Source: Ophiobolus disseminans
Taxonomy: Eukaryota > Ascomycota > Dothideomycetes > Pleosporales > Phaeosphaeriaceae
Assembly: GCA_010093685.1 (NCBI GenBank)
Contig: MU006236.1
Coordinates: 62,001-126,000, forward strand
Direction: 5' to 3'
DNA length: 64,000 bases
Both the position numbers and the translations under genes were made by a program. Below, one piece after another: positions 23,655-35,006 of the stretch (position 1 is its first letter; every line of letters starts with the position of its first letter). The notes below the pieces were generated by a model, which ran no database searches, was not told where the DNA came from, and saw only the letters and a program-made list of their open reading frames with translations.

Positions 23655-25496
23655 ATGCGGCTCAAGAGACATGTGTTCCTCCTTGAATCGTCATTGAGGC
23701 ACGTCGCCCTCCGCCCACTGCTCCCTGCCCTCTCGTCACGATGCTCCCGCTACCGCTATTCGTCGTCCACGTCGTACCCTGAGCGCATTGCCGTGCTAGG
23801 CGGCGGTGTTGCGGGCCTTTCCAGCGCGTATTTCGTCTCGCGGGAGTTTCCGAATAGTAAGGTTACGGTTTTTGAGGCCGGGAAGGAGATTGGTGGGTGG
23901 ATCAAGAGTAAGAGGGTTGAGGTGGAGGGCGGACATGTTGTGTTTGAGCTGGGGCCGAGGACGCTGAGGAGTGCGACCGCTACTGCGCACTTGGTATGTA
24001 GTTTCCACTTCCAATTGATTTCTATGGTCAATGGTGGGCGTTGTGAAGGGCATTGCTAATTCCATCAGGTCCAAGAACTTGACTTGATCAAGGATGTCAC
24101 ATATACGTTCAAAGACGCACCCGCCGCAAAGAACAGATACATCTACTACCCCGACCGCCTCAACCGCCTGCCCGCCGAACGCCCCAGCCTCTCAGACTTT
24201 ATATCGCTAGCGCGCAGTGGCATTCTCTCCGGCGCACTGGGAATCGTCAAGGAGCCGTTGATTCCGCAACGTGCGTACGCTCTCAGTGACGAGACTGTCG
24301 GCAGCTTCATCGAGCGGAGAATCGACAAGCGCATTGCGAACAACGTAGTCTCGGCGGTGTTCCACGGCATCTATGCGGGCGACATCTGGCAATTGAGTGC
24401 AAAGACGCTGTTCAGTCAGCTGTGGCATCTCGAAGCAAAGTATGGCAGTGCTCTGGGAGGCTTCTTCAAGATGCAGAACGAGGGTCAGTATCCCATGGAA
24501 ATGATGATGGCGCATCCGTATGATATCGAGATGGGACGGGCGATGAACGAGGAAATCGAGCTGGACGACGAGTTCGCAAAGAATCTTGCAAGAGCGAGCA
24601 CGTATACGTTTAAGAATGGGCTACAGCAGCTCGTCGAGGCGTTGAAGAGCGCAGTGGAAAAGACGGGGAACGTCGAAGTCAGGACCGAGAGTCCAGTACA
24701 GACTACAAAACCCGTTGGCGACGGGGACCTACGTATAGCTGTTACAACCGGCGTAAGTCATCCCCACTCTCCCCCTATCCCCCCATCACTAACACCCCCC
24801 CAGACCACCCCCTCCACCGAGAACTTCGACCTCGTAATCTCCACCCTCCGCTCCCCCTCCCTAACCCCCTACGTAACAGTCATGACCATAAACCTGTACT
24901 ACCCGCCCTCCTCCCCCGTCTCCATCCCCGAAGGCTTCGGCTACCTGATCCCGCAATCCGTGCCCTTCGAGCAAAACCCCGAGCGCGCGCTCGGAGTCAT
25001 ATTCGACTCGAGCGCTATATCCGGCCAGGACTCCGTCGACGGCACCAAGTTGACGGTCATGATGGGCGGGCACTGGTGGGATGGCTGGGAAGCTTATCCC
25101 ACCGAGGAGGAGGGGCTGGATATGGCGAAAGCTGTGGTGAAACGGCATTTGGGCATTGCAGTTGAGCCGACCGCGCATCACGTCAATCTTTCAAAAGACT
25201 GCATTCCGCAGTACACCCTCGGCTACGAAGACCGTCTCTGCGCTTTTGCGGTGGGTATTGAAAACGAATTCAAAGGCCGCCTGCGCGTCGTGGGGAATCA
25301 GTTCAATGGCGTCGGCGTGAATGATTGCATTGCTGGTGCTTGGAATTTGGTAAGGGGGTTGAGGGGGCAGGGCTGGAAGGAGAGGAATTGCGGACTTGAG
25401 AGGGTGAGGAGGGAGGTGGGGTGGCAGGCTGTTCGCGCGAGGGAGTTGGGGTATGTGAGGAAGATTGAGAGGAAGAAGTGGAAGGGGGGGAGATGA
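23655..25496 (+). CDS. hem14: Protoporphyrinogen oxidase, mitochondrial
   Basis: Model join(23655..23993,24069..24752,24804..25496), 571 aa. The Arg/Ser-rich start (MRLKRHVFLLESSLRHVALR) looks like a mitochondrial presequence. The FAD Rossmann motif VLGGGVAGLSSAYF is at about residues 47-60 with VTVFEAGKEIGGW behind it. ELGPRTLR, FHGIYAGDIWQLSAKTLF and the end motif QFNGVGVNDCIAGAWN fit the family. The enzyme oxidises protoporphyrinogen IX to protoporphyrin IX, the penultimate step of heme synthesis, on the inner mitochondrial membrane. Intron 2 (24753-24803, 51 nt, CACTAAC branch) is a multiple of three and would be easy to miss. The stretch 23227-23654 is the short promoter/3' region between it and Nab2. 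Confidence 0.93.
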
Positions 25497-26821
25497 AGGG
25501 GGTTTGGAAGTGCTGGTGTGCGTATGAGTTTGGCGGGAGCAGAGGTCGTTACGCTGAGTCTAGCTCAAGGAAAAGAAAATGCAGATTCCACTCTGTCCTC
25601 ATACATGCATACGTCTATCCACCAGCCTTGACACATAGTCCTTGAAACGAGCATACATGACAAGGGCGCAGTGAAGTAAGGCAAACCCCTATAGTGTAAA
25701 ATGGCGATGCTGGTGAAGCTTCATGTCCAGAACAGAATGCTTTTGTAGCGCTGAGATGAGATACTGAAGTTGTTCCGACGCTGGGGGAGGTAGTTCTGCC
25801 TTTTTGAGTAGTTTTGCCTGTTTGGAGTGCATTGTGTTGTGTAGAGGAGCGCAGTGGTAGATTGAATTTGGAAAGTTGGGAAGGAGTAGTGGGACGTGAA
25901 ATTAAGAGAGGGATGAATGGGTGAGTGAATCGGGATAGGTGGAATAGAGGACGCAGCTGTGGAGTGGAGCTCGGATAAGACTGCGGATAGGGGTGAGAGC
26001 AGCAATCGGGATCGAGATGATTATGGAATGGGGTAACCGGGAATGGTGGGACGGTATTGAGCGGGTGTGCTAGGTAGGTAGGATTTGTATTTGCCATCGG
26101 GAGTGCTGAGAACGAGGAAGTGATGCGCGTGTATTTCTATGGAAGTCATATGTAACTTCGACGTGATGCGTATCATGAAGTGCGAGGACTGGAGTTCTAT
26201 TCAGGCCACTTAGTGAAGTTTGTGCTGACTGTTGCTCCACATAAAGAAGAAGAGGAAGACGCGCGTGTACTCTAAGGCATTTCAGTACTTGAGTGCATTG
26301 CTATCCATCCATTTGTTGGCTCTCAAAGGTTTGAATTTACATCCTCTCGTGCCTGGCGAATACGAGAGACTTTTCTAGGTGGTTCTTCACTCCACTGTAC
26401 CACCACGCGCGCGTCTCCTCCACATCGCTAACTTTTGGTTGATGTATGTAGTAGTAGGTGTGCTAGAATATCTTGTAATGCTGACGACTGTTTCTAGAAG
26501 AAGTATTGAGATGTTCAGCTGTACTGTGTGTTAAAAGTGGTTGGGCAGTCTTTTTAGGACGCCCCGCAGATATTGTTTCTAGTACCTCTATGACCGTAGA
26601 ATCGATTGGTTAGGTGTAGGTGCCACGAATGCGTACATCCGCCCCTACTTATACTCCTACCCACTAGTATGCGTCCACAGCAGTTCGCTGATGAGTGACG
26701 AGGCGGGGTAGATGTTGAGTGTGCTACTCCATGCGTACCAAGTTGACCAAGTCAATTACCGTCGAAACCACCTTTTGCTCTACTAGTTGGGACTTACTAT
26801 AATCTGGGCTCGCTTGCGACA
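25497..26821. other. Intergenic region, 1.3 kb, no supported gene
   Basis: A/T- and G/A-rich sequence without domains. The minus-strand frame at 25615-26097 reads as low-complexity Pro/Ser/Thr/His and is not supported. No repeats were seen. Confidence 0.5.
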
Positions 26822-27409
26822 ATGGACTTTGGGCCTACACTCACACGAGAGGACACGTCGGCAGTGCATGCCACTGGTGTCGTAACGAGTACCAAGATGG
26901 AAGGAGGAGGAGCGCCGCCGTTTTCCTCTGACCCGAGCTCGAACGTCCCTGCCACGGGGCCGCCACCATGGGTGATTTTGATAGTAACAACGTCAGCGGG
27001 AGTTGTATTGGTTGAACCGTGGTTGCGTCCGCCTTTTCTCACGAACACGAACACGGTGTCAACGACAACGTCTTCATCTCAAACGCCGCCCCCGTACAAC
27101 AGAACCACCGTCGTTTGCCACAGTTCTCGAACCGCCACAATACGGTCTCACGTCTGCAGCGACAGGTGGCATAGCGACAGCGGCAACCGCGATTGGGATA
27201 ATGATGGTATTGGCAGCGACGTGGTGGCTTCGGTGGTGGAAGCGTAGACCGAGGAAGACTCGAGAGGAGGAAGAGAAAGTACATGAGCTTTCGGGGAAGG
27301 TGTGAACGCGAAAGAATTGCCGAGACATAGCTCGTATCTTGTAGAACTTGCTGCTGAGATTGGGGTAGCGGAACTGGCTGCAGTTCGGGAGAGGCGGGGA
27401 AGTTGACGT
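26822..27409 (+). pseudogene. Decayed Ser/Thr-rich single-pass membrane gene
   Basis: Three successive pieces in different frames make one typical family member. A Thr/Ser-rich piece (NTNTVSTTTSSSQTPPP) is followed, one base off, by TEPPSFATVLEPPQYGL and a membrane segment (SAATGGIATAATAIGIMMVLAATWWL) with basic RRPRK, and the tail EKVHELSGKV. After a two-base shift in a GTGTG run near 27300 comes VNAKELPRHSSYLVELAAEIG up to 27409. No intron joins these frames. No cysteine-rich module was found upstream. I infer a remnant of the same gene type as the array at 1.4-9 kb. Confidence 0.45.
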
Positions 27410-27991
27410 AGCGCAGTAGATGAGCAAGGAAATGAAGTCCGTCCGTCGACGCGTATTAGCCTTATGCTTGGCTCGTCGAAGAGCTCTTACTTATATGCAG
27501 AGACTTTAGGAGGGCTTCACGCCAAGGTAGGGTGGAAGTTGGAGTGTCCCGTACTATCATATTGCCGTAATAAGATCCATTGAGCTCGAGAGGTGCTGTC
27601 GTAGTAAGCAACTTTGGTGTCCGAATTTTCTTGGCCTTCAAAGACAGTGACATCTTCGCCGTTATGCGCACTGGCTCTGTGCACGCCAATATTTTCTAGT
27701 TCTTCAGTCAGGAGAACTTGGCAAGTGTTCCTTGCTCTCGCCGTGAGCAATGTGACAACCATTGGAGGATTGCTGCGCATAGACGACACTGCGCGACGTT
27801 GAGCGACCAGATGAAGAAATTGGTGATACCTTGCGGCACATTCGGAACGTCCACATGTTGTTGCGAGTGCAGCCCGCCATGCAACCTGGAGTAACAGTAT
27901 ATGAGCCTTCCGGCGGCACACTGCTCAAAATTGCGGGGTGCGAAACCTTCTTCAAATTTTGGTTTTGCACATATGGCGGACTTGACTTACG
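27410..27991. other. Unresolved region between two membrane-protein loci
   Basis: Minus-strand frames (27462-28048) include a cysteine-containing piece (TPGCMAGCTRNNMW) and an isolated tail-like piece (TAPLELNGSYYGN), but no membrane segment and no consistent splicing joins them. Possibly another decayed relative; not called. Confidence 0.3.
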
Positions 27992-28836
27992 ATGACTGCA
28001 CTGCGCGTACATCCAATCTCCCGGATTATCTTCTTTGACTGACTGCAATTTTAGTCCCTTATTCTTACTTCTCGGACAATCGCTGTCGTTGAAAGCTCTT
28101 ACTTTTTCTGCTCTTTATCCCAATATGGATGGCTTTGCCGACACAGCACTGTAGTGGGTGAAGTTCTAAACGATATAAGTCTCCAGGAACGGATACAGAC
28201 CATGTGTGAGCAAGACGCCATTTCACGTAAGTTCGACAGCAATGCACTCGTCACTTTGCACATGTGATACTAATAAAAACCCAGAATTCGCCGCAGAATT
28301 GTCAACCACTTGCACCAACTCAAAGATCGACGTTGCCACGTTGTTGGACCCAGGGAATAGGTTTAAAGCTTATCTGGCGACCGCTACGTCGCTACCAAAA
28401 TCCTACGACTGTTAGCTTACCTCCTACCATATCTCAAACTTCTACCACGATTCGCTCTTCTCTTGTCGATGGTTCTCACACTTCCACCACGATTCACTCA
28501 CTTCCTACCGATAGCACTTGCAAAAGTTCAAGCTCACCAACTGTAGCGAAAAGCGCCATAACAGCTCTTTCGGTCGTGACTGGCGTCTTGCTGATAGCTA
28601 TTGCGCTCCTTGTCATCCTGTGGCGACGGGCAGAAAGAAGGAGCCTAAGACCATTCGAGGATCAACTTCCGGAGCTGCAGGAGTCGCCAAAAGAATAAAC
28701 GAGCGCGAGTCAAATGATGCAAAGACCGGAGGCTGAAAGATCTCTAGCTAACAAAGTCGCACGAGAGTTGAACGCAGCGCCTGCGAGTCGCGTGGTGACC
28801 CAGGCACCCATACCTGAAGTCAAGGACGCGACTTGA
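27992..28836 (+). CDS. Cys-rich/Ser-Thr/TM protein, possibly truncated by an in-frame stop
   Basis: Model join(27992..28006,28055..28226,28285..28360,28416..28698) gives 181 aa. Intron 1 ends with a GACTGAC branch site, and intron 2 is textbook (GTAAGT, TACTAA, CAG). Features: possible signal (MTALRSLILTSRTIAVV), a partial CFEM-like cysteine set (FFCS, GWLCRH, TMCEQD, STTCTNS), a Ser/Thr linker, a membrane segment (SAITALSVVTGVLLIAIALLVILW) and RRAERR. Intron 3 has a weak GTTTAA donor; without it the frame ends at 28415. The first stop is TAA at 28696-28698, yet the same frame continues with a plausible tail (ANKVARELNAAPASRVV) to a TGA at 28834-28836. I therefore give the longer span and regard the intact length as doubtful. 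Confidence 0.5.
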
Positions 28837-29625
28837 AGTATGCGAGAAGAGACTGTGAAGTGAGAAGCGGACAAGAAAAATAAATAACATGTATCCATAG
28901 ATAGGCTTACGTTTCGGTAGCTGAGGGTGGGAAGATTGAAAACTTCCTGATAGGACGACTCCGTCATAGGCAATGGTCTGTGCACCTAGTTCACATTTCT
29001 ACCAGACCTCTCCAACGCTCTTCACATGCTCAGCCGCATCATCATCCTCATACATTTACCCGTCAGCGCGTCCATTCATGCTTCTGCTCGTAGATCCGAT
29101 GCCGAGAGTCCTCCGACATAGCCACGACGAAAATGCCGCTCGTTTCGCAAATGATCTGATGCCTTTCGGGCCGCAGTCTCCTTTGGTCCAACAGGGACGG
29201 AATCATGCCACTTTCGCGCCTAAGGGATTCTCAAGCTTTCTTTAGGCGTGAACTTCTTCCCCGGATCACCATGTGACAGGATAATTTTGCGCGATTTTCG
29301 CGTCGTGATTCATATAGTTAGAGTTGATCGCGTGCGCGTTCGTTGTCGCGTTGGGCTTTTATCGTTTGCGACTCTTCACATCGTTCTTCCCTTTTTACTA
29401 CTGATACCCATTCTCTTTCTTCCCTACAACCGCGGGTTTCATCGTGTCAACTTCTGCGTCACCCTCTGCGTCATCACATTCGTCATAATCCTACCACCGT
29501 ACACAACCATTGCGCGGCATCGCACAAGAGGTGCATTCAGTCACGGAATAGAACAACAACATCCTGGACCGCAAACCACGACAACAATCAAACCATACAA
29601 ATTTCACACGCATTTCCCATTTACG
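28837..29625. other. Intergenic region, leader of the next gene
   Basis: No gene supported. The frame of the next protein is open upstream from 29248, but its own ATG at 29626 fits the family length, so I read this as 5' leader. Confidence 0.45.
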
Positions 29626-29868
29626 ATGTTGGTAACACGTGGCTTCTCCCTCACAAATTTCGTTATCGGTTCATCGGCGCTATGTTTCCAAATATTTGTG
29701 CTTTACCCGTGGCATGAGAAACTGGAGGTCGAGTTCACTGAGCTGAGAAGAGAGCATGCCAGGTTGCTGGAAGACACGAGAGAAAGGCACAGGCATGAAC
29801 TGAAGGGTATCCGGGAACAACTGGAATTGATCAACGAAAGGAACAAGAAGAGTCTGAGGCTGTGGTAG
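29626..29868 (+). CDS. Small membrane protein with coiled coil (80 aa)
   Basis: 80 aa from the ATG at 29626 (ACGATG context). One membrane segment near the start (FVIGSSALCFQIFVLYPW) is followed by a charged helix with heptad-like spacing (EKLEVEFTELRREHARLLEDT, LKGIREQLELINERNKK). To my memory, short proteins beginning MLVTRGFSLTNF with this layout are conserved in Pezizomycotina and are often labelled mitochondrial; I did not verify this. The frame is open for 126 codons upstream, but that stretch reads as unstructured sequence with several alternate starts. It is the only intact-looking gene in the decayed 26.8-32 kb patch. Confidence 0.65.
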   Translation: MLVTRGFSLTNFVIGSSALCFQIFVLYPWHEKLEVEFTELRREHARLLEDTRERHRHELKGIREQLELINERNKKSLRLW

Positions 29869-30409
29869 ACGTGAGCGGATTGGAAAGGAGATTGGACACA
29901 TGGAACGATTAAGATGATTGGGCGGATACGATGATGGAGTACCGAATGACGAATATTATCGAAAGCGACATGCTGCGCACAACAATTCGAACAACCACCT
30001 GTGCAACGAACAACTATCTACCTTGGGAACGAGTCCAAAGTTTAGTAGGGTGTTTAGTAAGCGCAGACAGCTCGCGCTACTTTTGCGCTGCCATTGCAGC
30101 TCTACCATAGAGACGCGAGCGAATCAGGAGGAAAGGCTGTTTAGGGTCACTGCGAATCGTGTGCGAGCAGGTACACGACGTAGTGCTGATCTTTGTAGAA
30201 ACAGGTTAATCAATATCTTCCAACATGACGCACAGCCACAATCGGACGCACAATTCTCACAGCTGACCCACTCAAGCTACACAGCACTTTTCAGGCGTGC
30301 TGTCATCGACTCTGTGTCAGGACTAAGAATATGCAAAACTGGTTGCCTGCCAGAAGTTCCGAATGAACCGTTGCTGGAGTTTCTTCGTAAACAGTGACTC
30401 TCTCGAACA

Positions 30410-30927
30410 TTGACTTATTCATGCATTACATCAGTTCAAATAGGTGAGAGGAAATCCGGACGGCATCCAGTGTTTTGCTCGCTAATATGCAAAGGTTCGA
30501 GAACATCTTCATTCGCACCGAGCGCACGATCAATCATGGGCGTCAAGTGCATTCCAGAAAGACCTAAACCACGCATTACAGATATCAAACGTGTTGCTCG
30601 ATGGCAGTTCAACAGTCCGGATGTTCAATCACACTTTGCTGCGTCGTCAACCACGTCATCACCACCAAATACGCCAAACTACATCTCAACGACTTTGTCC
30701 ACGACCTCGTCAATATCTCGCTCGATTGAGACCTCAACGGCCTCTGGATTTCTCCCAATTCGAGTCGATAACACCAAAGAAGACAAGTCTCGAGCCCAGG
30801 GTGGTGTTGTTGCTGCAGTCACCCTCGCAGGGCTGTGCATCGTTGTAACACTTGTGTGGCTATGCCTACGCAGGAAACGGCGAAGCACGAGTTGGAGGAC
30901 CCGAGGGCGGTAGCATGCCGGGAATGA
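30410..30927 (+). pseudogene. Decayed Ser/Thr-rich single-pass membrane gene with shifted tail
   Basis: Frame 30410-30913 (first ATG at 30536) has a Ser/Thr linker (STTLSTTSSISRSIETSTAS), a membrane segment (GGVVAAVTLAGLCIVVTLVWLCL), basic RRKRR, and then ends STSWRTRGR. One base away, the tail reads AKHELEDPRAVACRE up to the stop at 30925-30927, which matches the KHELxDPxA-type tails of the relatives, so a single-base shift just after the membrane segment is likely. Upstream (30260-30397) a stretch GLRICKTGCLPEVPNEP resembles the end of a CFEM-like module, but no start codon or splice path links it. I infer a degraded family member. Confidence 0.4.
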
Positions 30928-31828
30928 ACAGCGAAAGGAACCGATATATTGCGTGTGTGAGTCAAGAGTCAAAGAACCGAACATCAAAGCTTGGCTCTTT
31001 GTAGTATGTGTTAGTGCACGGCTCAGCTCACCCTACCAACGAGCTAAAGACCAACGCAATAAGAAGACGCGATGTTTGGGTATGGAGACTGACAAGACGG
31101 GATCACGATATTGCCAATGGGGAACGAGGGTCAGGATCCGATCTATCACATGTTGAAGAAGAGCTGCAATAAACGCCAAATGCCGCAAAGATCCGGGCAT
31201 CACAAAGAGTGCAAAACTGCATTGACTCTCGATGTTCAAGCGACAACAGATCCGTGCCTATCTAAAAATGTCACATACAGTTTCATTCATGCTAGGTAAC
31301 AAGCTTTCACGAACCTGTCCATGTCCTGCACTTCATCTCAAAGAAAAGACTAACTCGGACTGGAACTTCGGTGGAGCACCCGTCTGCAGCATCACGAAAC
31401 CAGCGTACGTACATGAATTTGCTGTTTACGGCGTCGCACCACAAGGCGTGGGACATAGGGTCGTACATGGTGCACGTCGCGTTCTCATCCGGTTGGTGTG
31501 CCTTGCCTTCCGTTGCGTGCTCACATGAGAAGTATCGAATGTAACCACTCGTGGCCGGTCGCGACATGTCTCTTTATGTTCACCGGTGAGATAATGAACA
31601 TGGGGAGAGAACGCGTACATAAGAGGAGATGTCGAAAGTTGCACTTGAGCTGCTCATAACTTCCCTCTCCGACTGCTCTCTACCGCAAAATCCGCGAGTC
31701 CGAGTCCTTCGAAAGTTTGCAGGGCACTTTTTCCAGGAAGCTTTCCTAATTCACGAGCGTCTCAATTGTACTCATCAAAGCAACAGCAAGCACTGCCGTC
31801 GTCTACCCCCAACCCTCCCACCATCACC
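30928..31828. other. Intergenic region, no supported gene
   Basis: Short frames on both strands without coding character. Confidence 0.5.
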
Positions 31829-32050
31829 ATGGCCTCAACGACCCTCGCAATGATGATCCGCCAAGAAATCCAACCTCCCGCCGCCACCGCTACCTCCCAT
31901 GCCGCGAAATGCTAACTCAAACATCTCGACGGCAATGTCCGCATCGTTATGATAGTTTTCTCGGCGGTGATCGGTGTCTTGGCCATATTGCTACTGTGGA
32001 CGTGCTGCGCGTCGCCGTGCAAGAAGAAGAAGCTTACGGTGCGAATGTGA
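31829..32050 (+). pseudogene. Small single-pass membrane protein gene with an in-frame stop
   Basis: From the ATG at 31829 (CACCATGG context) one frame runs 74 codons with one interruption: MASTTLAMMIRQEIQPP… to HAAKC, then TAA at 31913-31915, then LKHLDGNVRIVMIVFSAVI leading into a membrane segment (IVMIVFSAVIGVLAILLLWTCC) and a cytosolic SPCKKKKL end. Both halves look like one designed protein: short polar N-terminus, membrane helix, palmitoylation-prone cysteines and Lys cluster. TAA could come from CAA (Gln). It could be a pseudogene, or the true product could be the first 28 residues; the former seems likelier. Confidence 0.4.
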
Positions 32051-32676
32051 GGATTGCGACGGGGCTGAGATGAGTATGATGTGGGTTGGGGTGTTGTGTT
32101 GTTATTCACTGGAGGGGAACAGAATTGGTGCTTTGGGTAGCTGTGTTAGTAGTAATTGTACTTGCGGTCATGAAGGTATATTGATACAAACAATTATGCT
32201 CCGAGCAGGCGTATCGTGCCGAAATTTCATCGTGTCCGAAGAACTCACATGTCGCGCGTGCTATTGCCATTGGCCACGTCTATTCGGGTGGCTCCAGCTG
32301 CAAAACCGTGACAACCAGCATCGCAGATGTGGGTAATGTATTAGGAGGTACCAGACAAGGCGTGTGACGGTCCATGACAGGGTGCAATACGAATGCGTGA
32401 CTGCCTTCTCCTCATACCATGCGTTCATCGAGGGGCATGGACGATGCGTCGGTCAATGGTGGCTGGGTGTCAAAACGGCATGGGCGTAAAGTGACGGGAG
32501 AATTATATTTTGAACCGGAATGATCTATAATAGGGTGATGAGGGAAATGATGTATTAAATGCAACAGCGCTAGATGCCGCCCTGCGAGATGGTATTGTGA
32601 AATTTAATCCCCAAATCATGTACTCATACCAAGAATTGATGTCCACAACGACTCAACTCAGCTCAAGCTTCCTTGT
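32051..32676. other. Intergenic region, no supported gene
   Basis: Lies 3' of the chitin deacetylase gene. No coding signal. Confidence 0.5.
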
Positions 32677-35006
32677 TCAAGTGCATTTGCCAAAAGTCGA
32701 TTGGCACCCAGTCCCGCAATGGCCTGTCGTGCTACCACACCCTAGAGAAATGTCAGTACAAGTCAGACACAATTTGTTGTTCTCGTAATCTTACATCCGT
32801 ACTGACTACAGCACTCGCCTCCAGTGAAGCCGGTGCAGATAAAACGGTTGGTCCCGCCACATTGGCCGTTCGTCGAGACGACGCCACTTGGCTTGGGAGC
32901 TGACGAGGATGAACGGGCCGAAGTCGCGATAGTGGAGGAAGCCCTTGGTGTGCTGGAAGCGGGTCTCGTAGAGGATGACGATGCAGCCCTAGTGCTTGAG
33001 GATGCAGCCCTGTTGCTCGAGGACGCAGCCCTGGTCGAAGACGAGGCGGCCCTGCTGGCAGAGGATGAGGCGACACGAACTGACGAAGATGACCCTGAGC
33101 TAGTACACTTGCCAAACAGCGGGTTGCATCCTGTGCCTAGACGAAATTAGTCCCTAGTATATACGCGACGCTACAATGAGAAACTCACCACAATGGGCAG
33201 CAGTGTTTCCACACCACAGGCTCGAGCTGCAGCACTCGCCCTCGGCAAAGCCAAGGCAGGTGTAACCCTTCGTACCTCCGCAAGTCGCATCCGGCGAGGT
33301 GATGCGGCTTGGGGTCGAGCTGGCTGCCGACGAAGACGCACGCGTGGAGGCTCCCGGCGTGGTGCTGCTTGCTCTCGTGCTAGAGCTAGCTGACGAGATC
33401 CTGCTAGAAGTTGAGCTGCTCAAGGGCCTGGAGGTCGACGAAGCGGCAGCAGAAGATGATGAGGCCCTAGTAGATAACACGGCCGACGAGCTCGATGCTC
33501 TGGACGACGACTGAGAAGCGCTTGAAGAGGTCCGCAGGGAAGATGAAGACGAAGACGAAAGCCCACATTTGCCGAAGCCACTCTGGCATCCCGTTCCACA
33601 GTGCCCATCAGTGGCACCACAGTATCCATACTGACTGCAGCATTCACCTTCAGCAAACCCGCGGCAGGTGAAACCGCTCGCAGGACCACAGGAGGCATCT
33701 GTAGACACAGCGGTGGGTGTGGAGGTGGCTGCAGTCGATGTACGGCTTCCCGAAGACGACGAGGCGCGCGTCGATGCGCAAGCAGGTGGGGTGAAGACAG
33801 ACGAGGTGGCCACGCGACTGCCAGTTCGGTACCAGTTGGCGACGGGGTCACCTAGACACTCGCCCATGGTGACACCTCGGTATCCCTTCGCGACCATCAG
33901 ATCCAGCATGAAAGTTGTCATGTTGTAAACGGTTTGGTAGTGGATATCGTGACCAATGGCGAGGAACTCATCGGTGGCTGGATTGCTGGGCTGTAGGGCT
34001 GCGGTGATCAAATCCTTCGGTCTTTGTGCTTTCTCAGGAGTGATGTTGTTGTAATCTATCTCGGTCAGCATTGGATGTAAAGGAAAGAGGGAGAGAGAGA
34101 GAGAGCTAACCATCGGTATCGAGGTCGAAGTAAGAGATGTGATAGCCCAGATCTGCCATATCCTGGGGGCACCCAGAGGCAGCGGAGCAGGACGAGAATG
34201 GTGGTCGCATGTACGTTGGGAAAAATCCCAGGATGTTGCTGAGTGACATCTCAAGTCTCACCATTTGTTCATATCGCTGCTCCTTGGTAATAGCAGACAG
34301 ATCTTGATGCGACCAGGTGTGGCTGGCAAGCTGGTGGCCTTCCGCGTACATGCGGCGGATCACAGCGGGCCATGCGGTAGATGCCGAATCGATAGCGCCT
34401 TTGTAGAGGTTGATACCAGTAACGAAGAAAGTGGCCTTCATGTTGTACGCTGCAAACGTGTCCAAGAGCTTGTTGGTGTAGATGTAGGGGCCGTCATCAT
34501 ACGTGATAGCGACCATTCCGGGTTTGGTACACACGTAAATTCCATCACCGCCATAAAGAACAGCACCATTCTTCGGACGTGCGATGTTGCGCGTCGTACC
34601 TCCAGTTGGCAGTACGTTCGCATCAGCTGCTGGGCCATAATCGAACTGGCTGTCAGGAGCTTGGCAGTAGTCTTGTCCTTTACCGCCTGCATGTGATCAG
34701 CATGGATACCAGATGACTCATTCGATCATACATACACCAGCCGCCGCTAGAACAACATTCATCTGCAGCACACACTTGGCAACCGAACTCTTTTCCGCAG
34801 CGTCCTTCTGTATCAGCTTGACGTGCGTGCACATGGCGGGAGCCATGGTCAGATCGCGCAGCCCGTCCGCCAAAGATGTTCCTGCTTTTCAACGCCGCAA
34901 CGTCGTTTGGTGCAAGTCCGATGATTTTCGGTACTCCAGGAACACCCCCATGAGCGGCAGCAAGAGGTGCCAGAACGGAGCCCGCAAGTAGAGTGGAGAG
35001 ACGCAT
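32677..35006 (-). CDS. Chitin deacetylase (CE4) with four CBM18 chitin-binding modules
   Basis: Model complement(join(32677..32741,32795..33136,33189..34055,34111..34686,34736..35006)), 706 aa. Signal peptide MRLSTLLAGSVLAPLAAAHG. CBM18 number 1 (GRCGKEFGCQVC, DECCSSGGWCG) spans about residues 68-98. The NODB deacetylase domain has TYDDGP at about 152-157 (catalytic Asp, metal Asp), SHTWSH at 212-217 (metal His pair), RPPF at 251-254, YFDLDTD, and the late catalytic-histidine motif IGHDIHYQ. Three further CBM18 modules (each with EGECCSQYGYCG-like cores, ending CQSTFGKCT) are separated by long Ser/Ala/Thr linkers. It removes acetyl groups from chitin at the wall or on exposed oligomers. Intron 2 holds a (GA)n run at 34091-34105. 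Confidence 0.93.

Noticed and set aside
25615..26097. 160-codon minus-strand frame
   Set aside because: Biased Pro/Ser/Thr/His composition and no plausible gene structure.
27462..28048. Minus-strand gene opposite the start of the 27992 locus
   Set aside because: Tail-like and Cys-containing pieces are present, but no splice path joins them and no membrane segment is visible.
29248..29625. N-terminal extension of the 80-aa membrane protein
   Set aside because: Starts from a non-ATG or weak start, unlike the compact layout; more likely 5' leader.
32753..33855. Long plus-strand Glu/Ala/Asp-rich frames opposite the chitin deacetylase
   Set aside because: Reverse-complement shadows of Ser/Ala linkers in the deacetylase.
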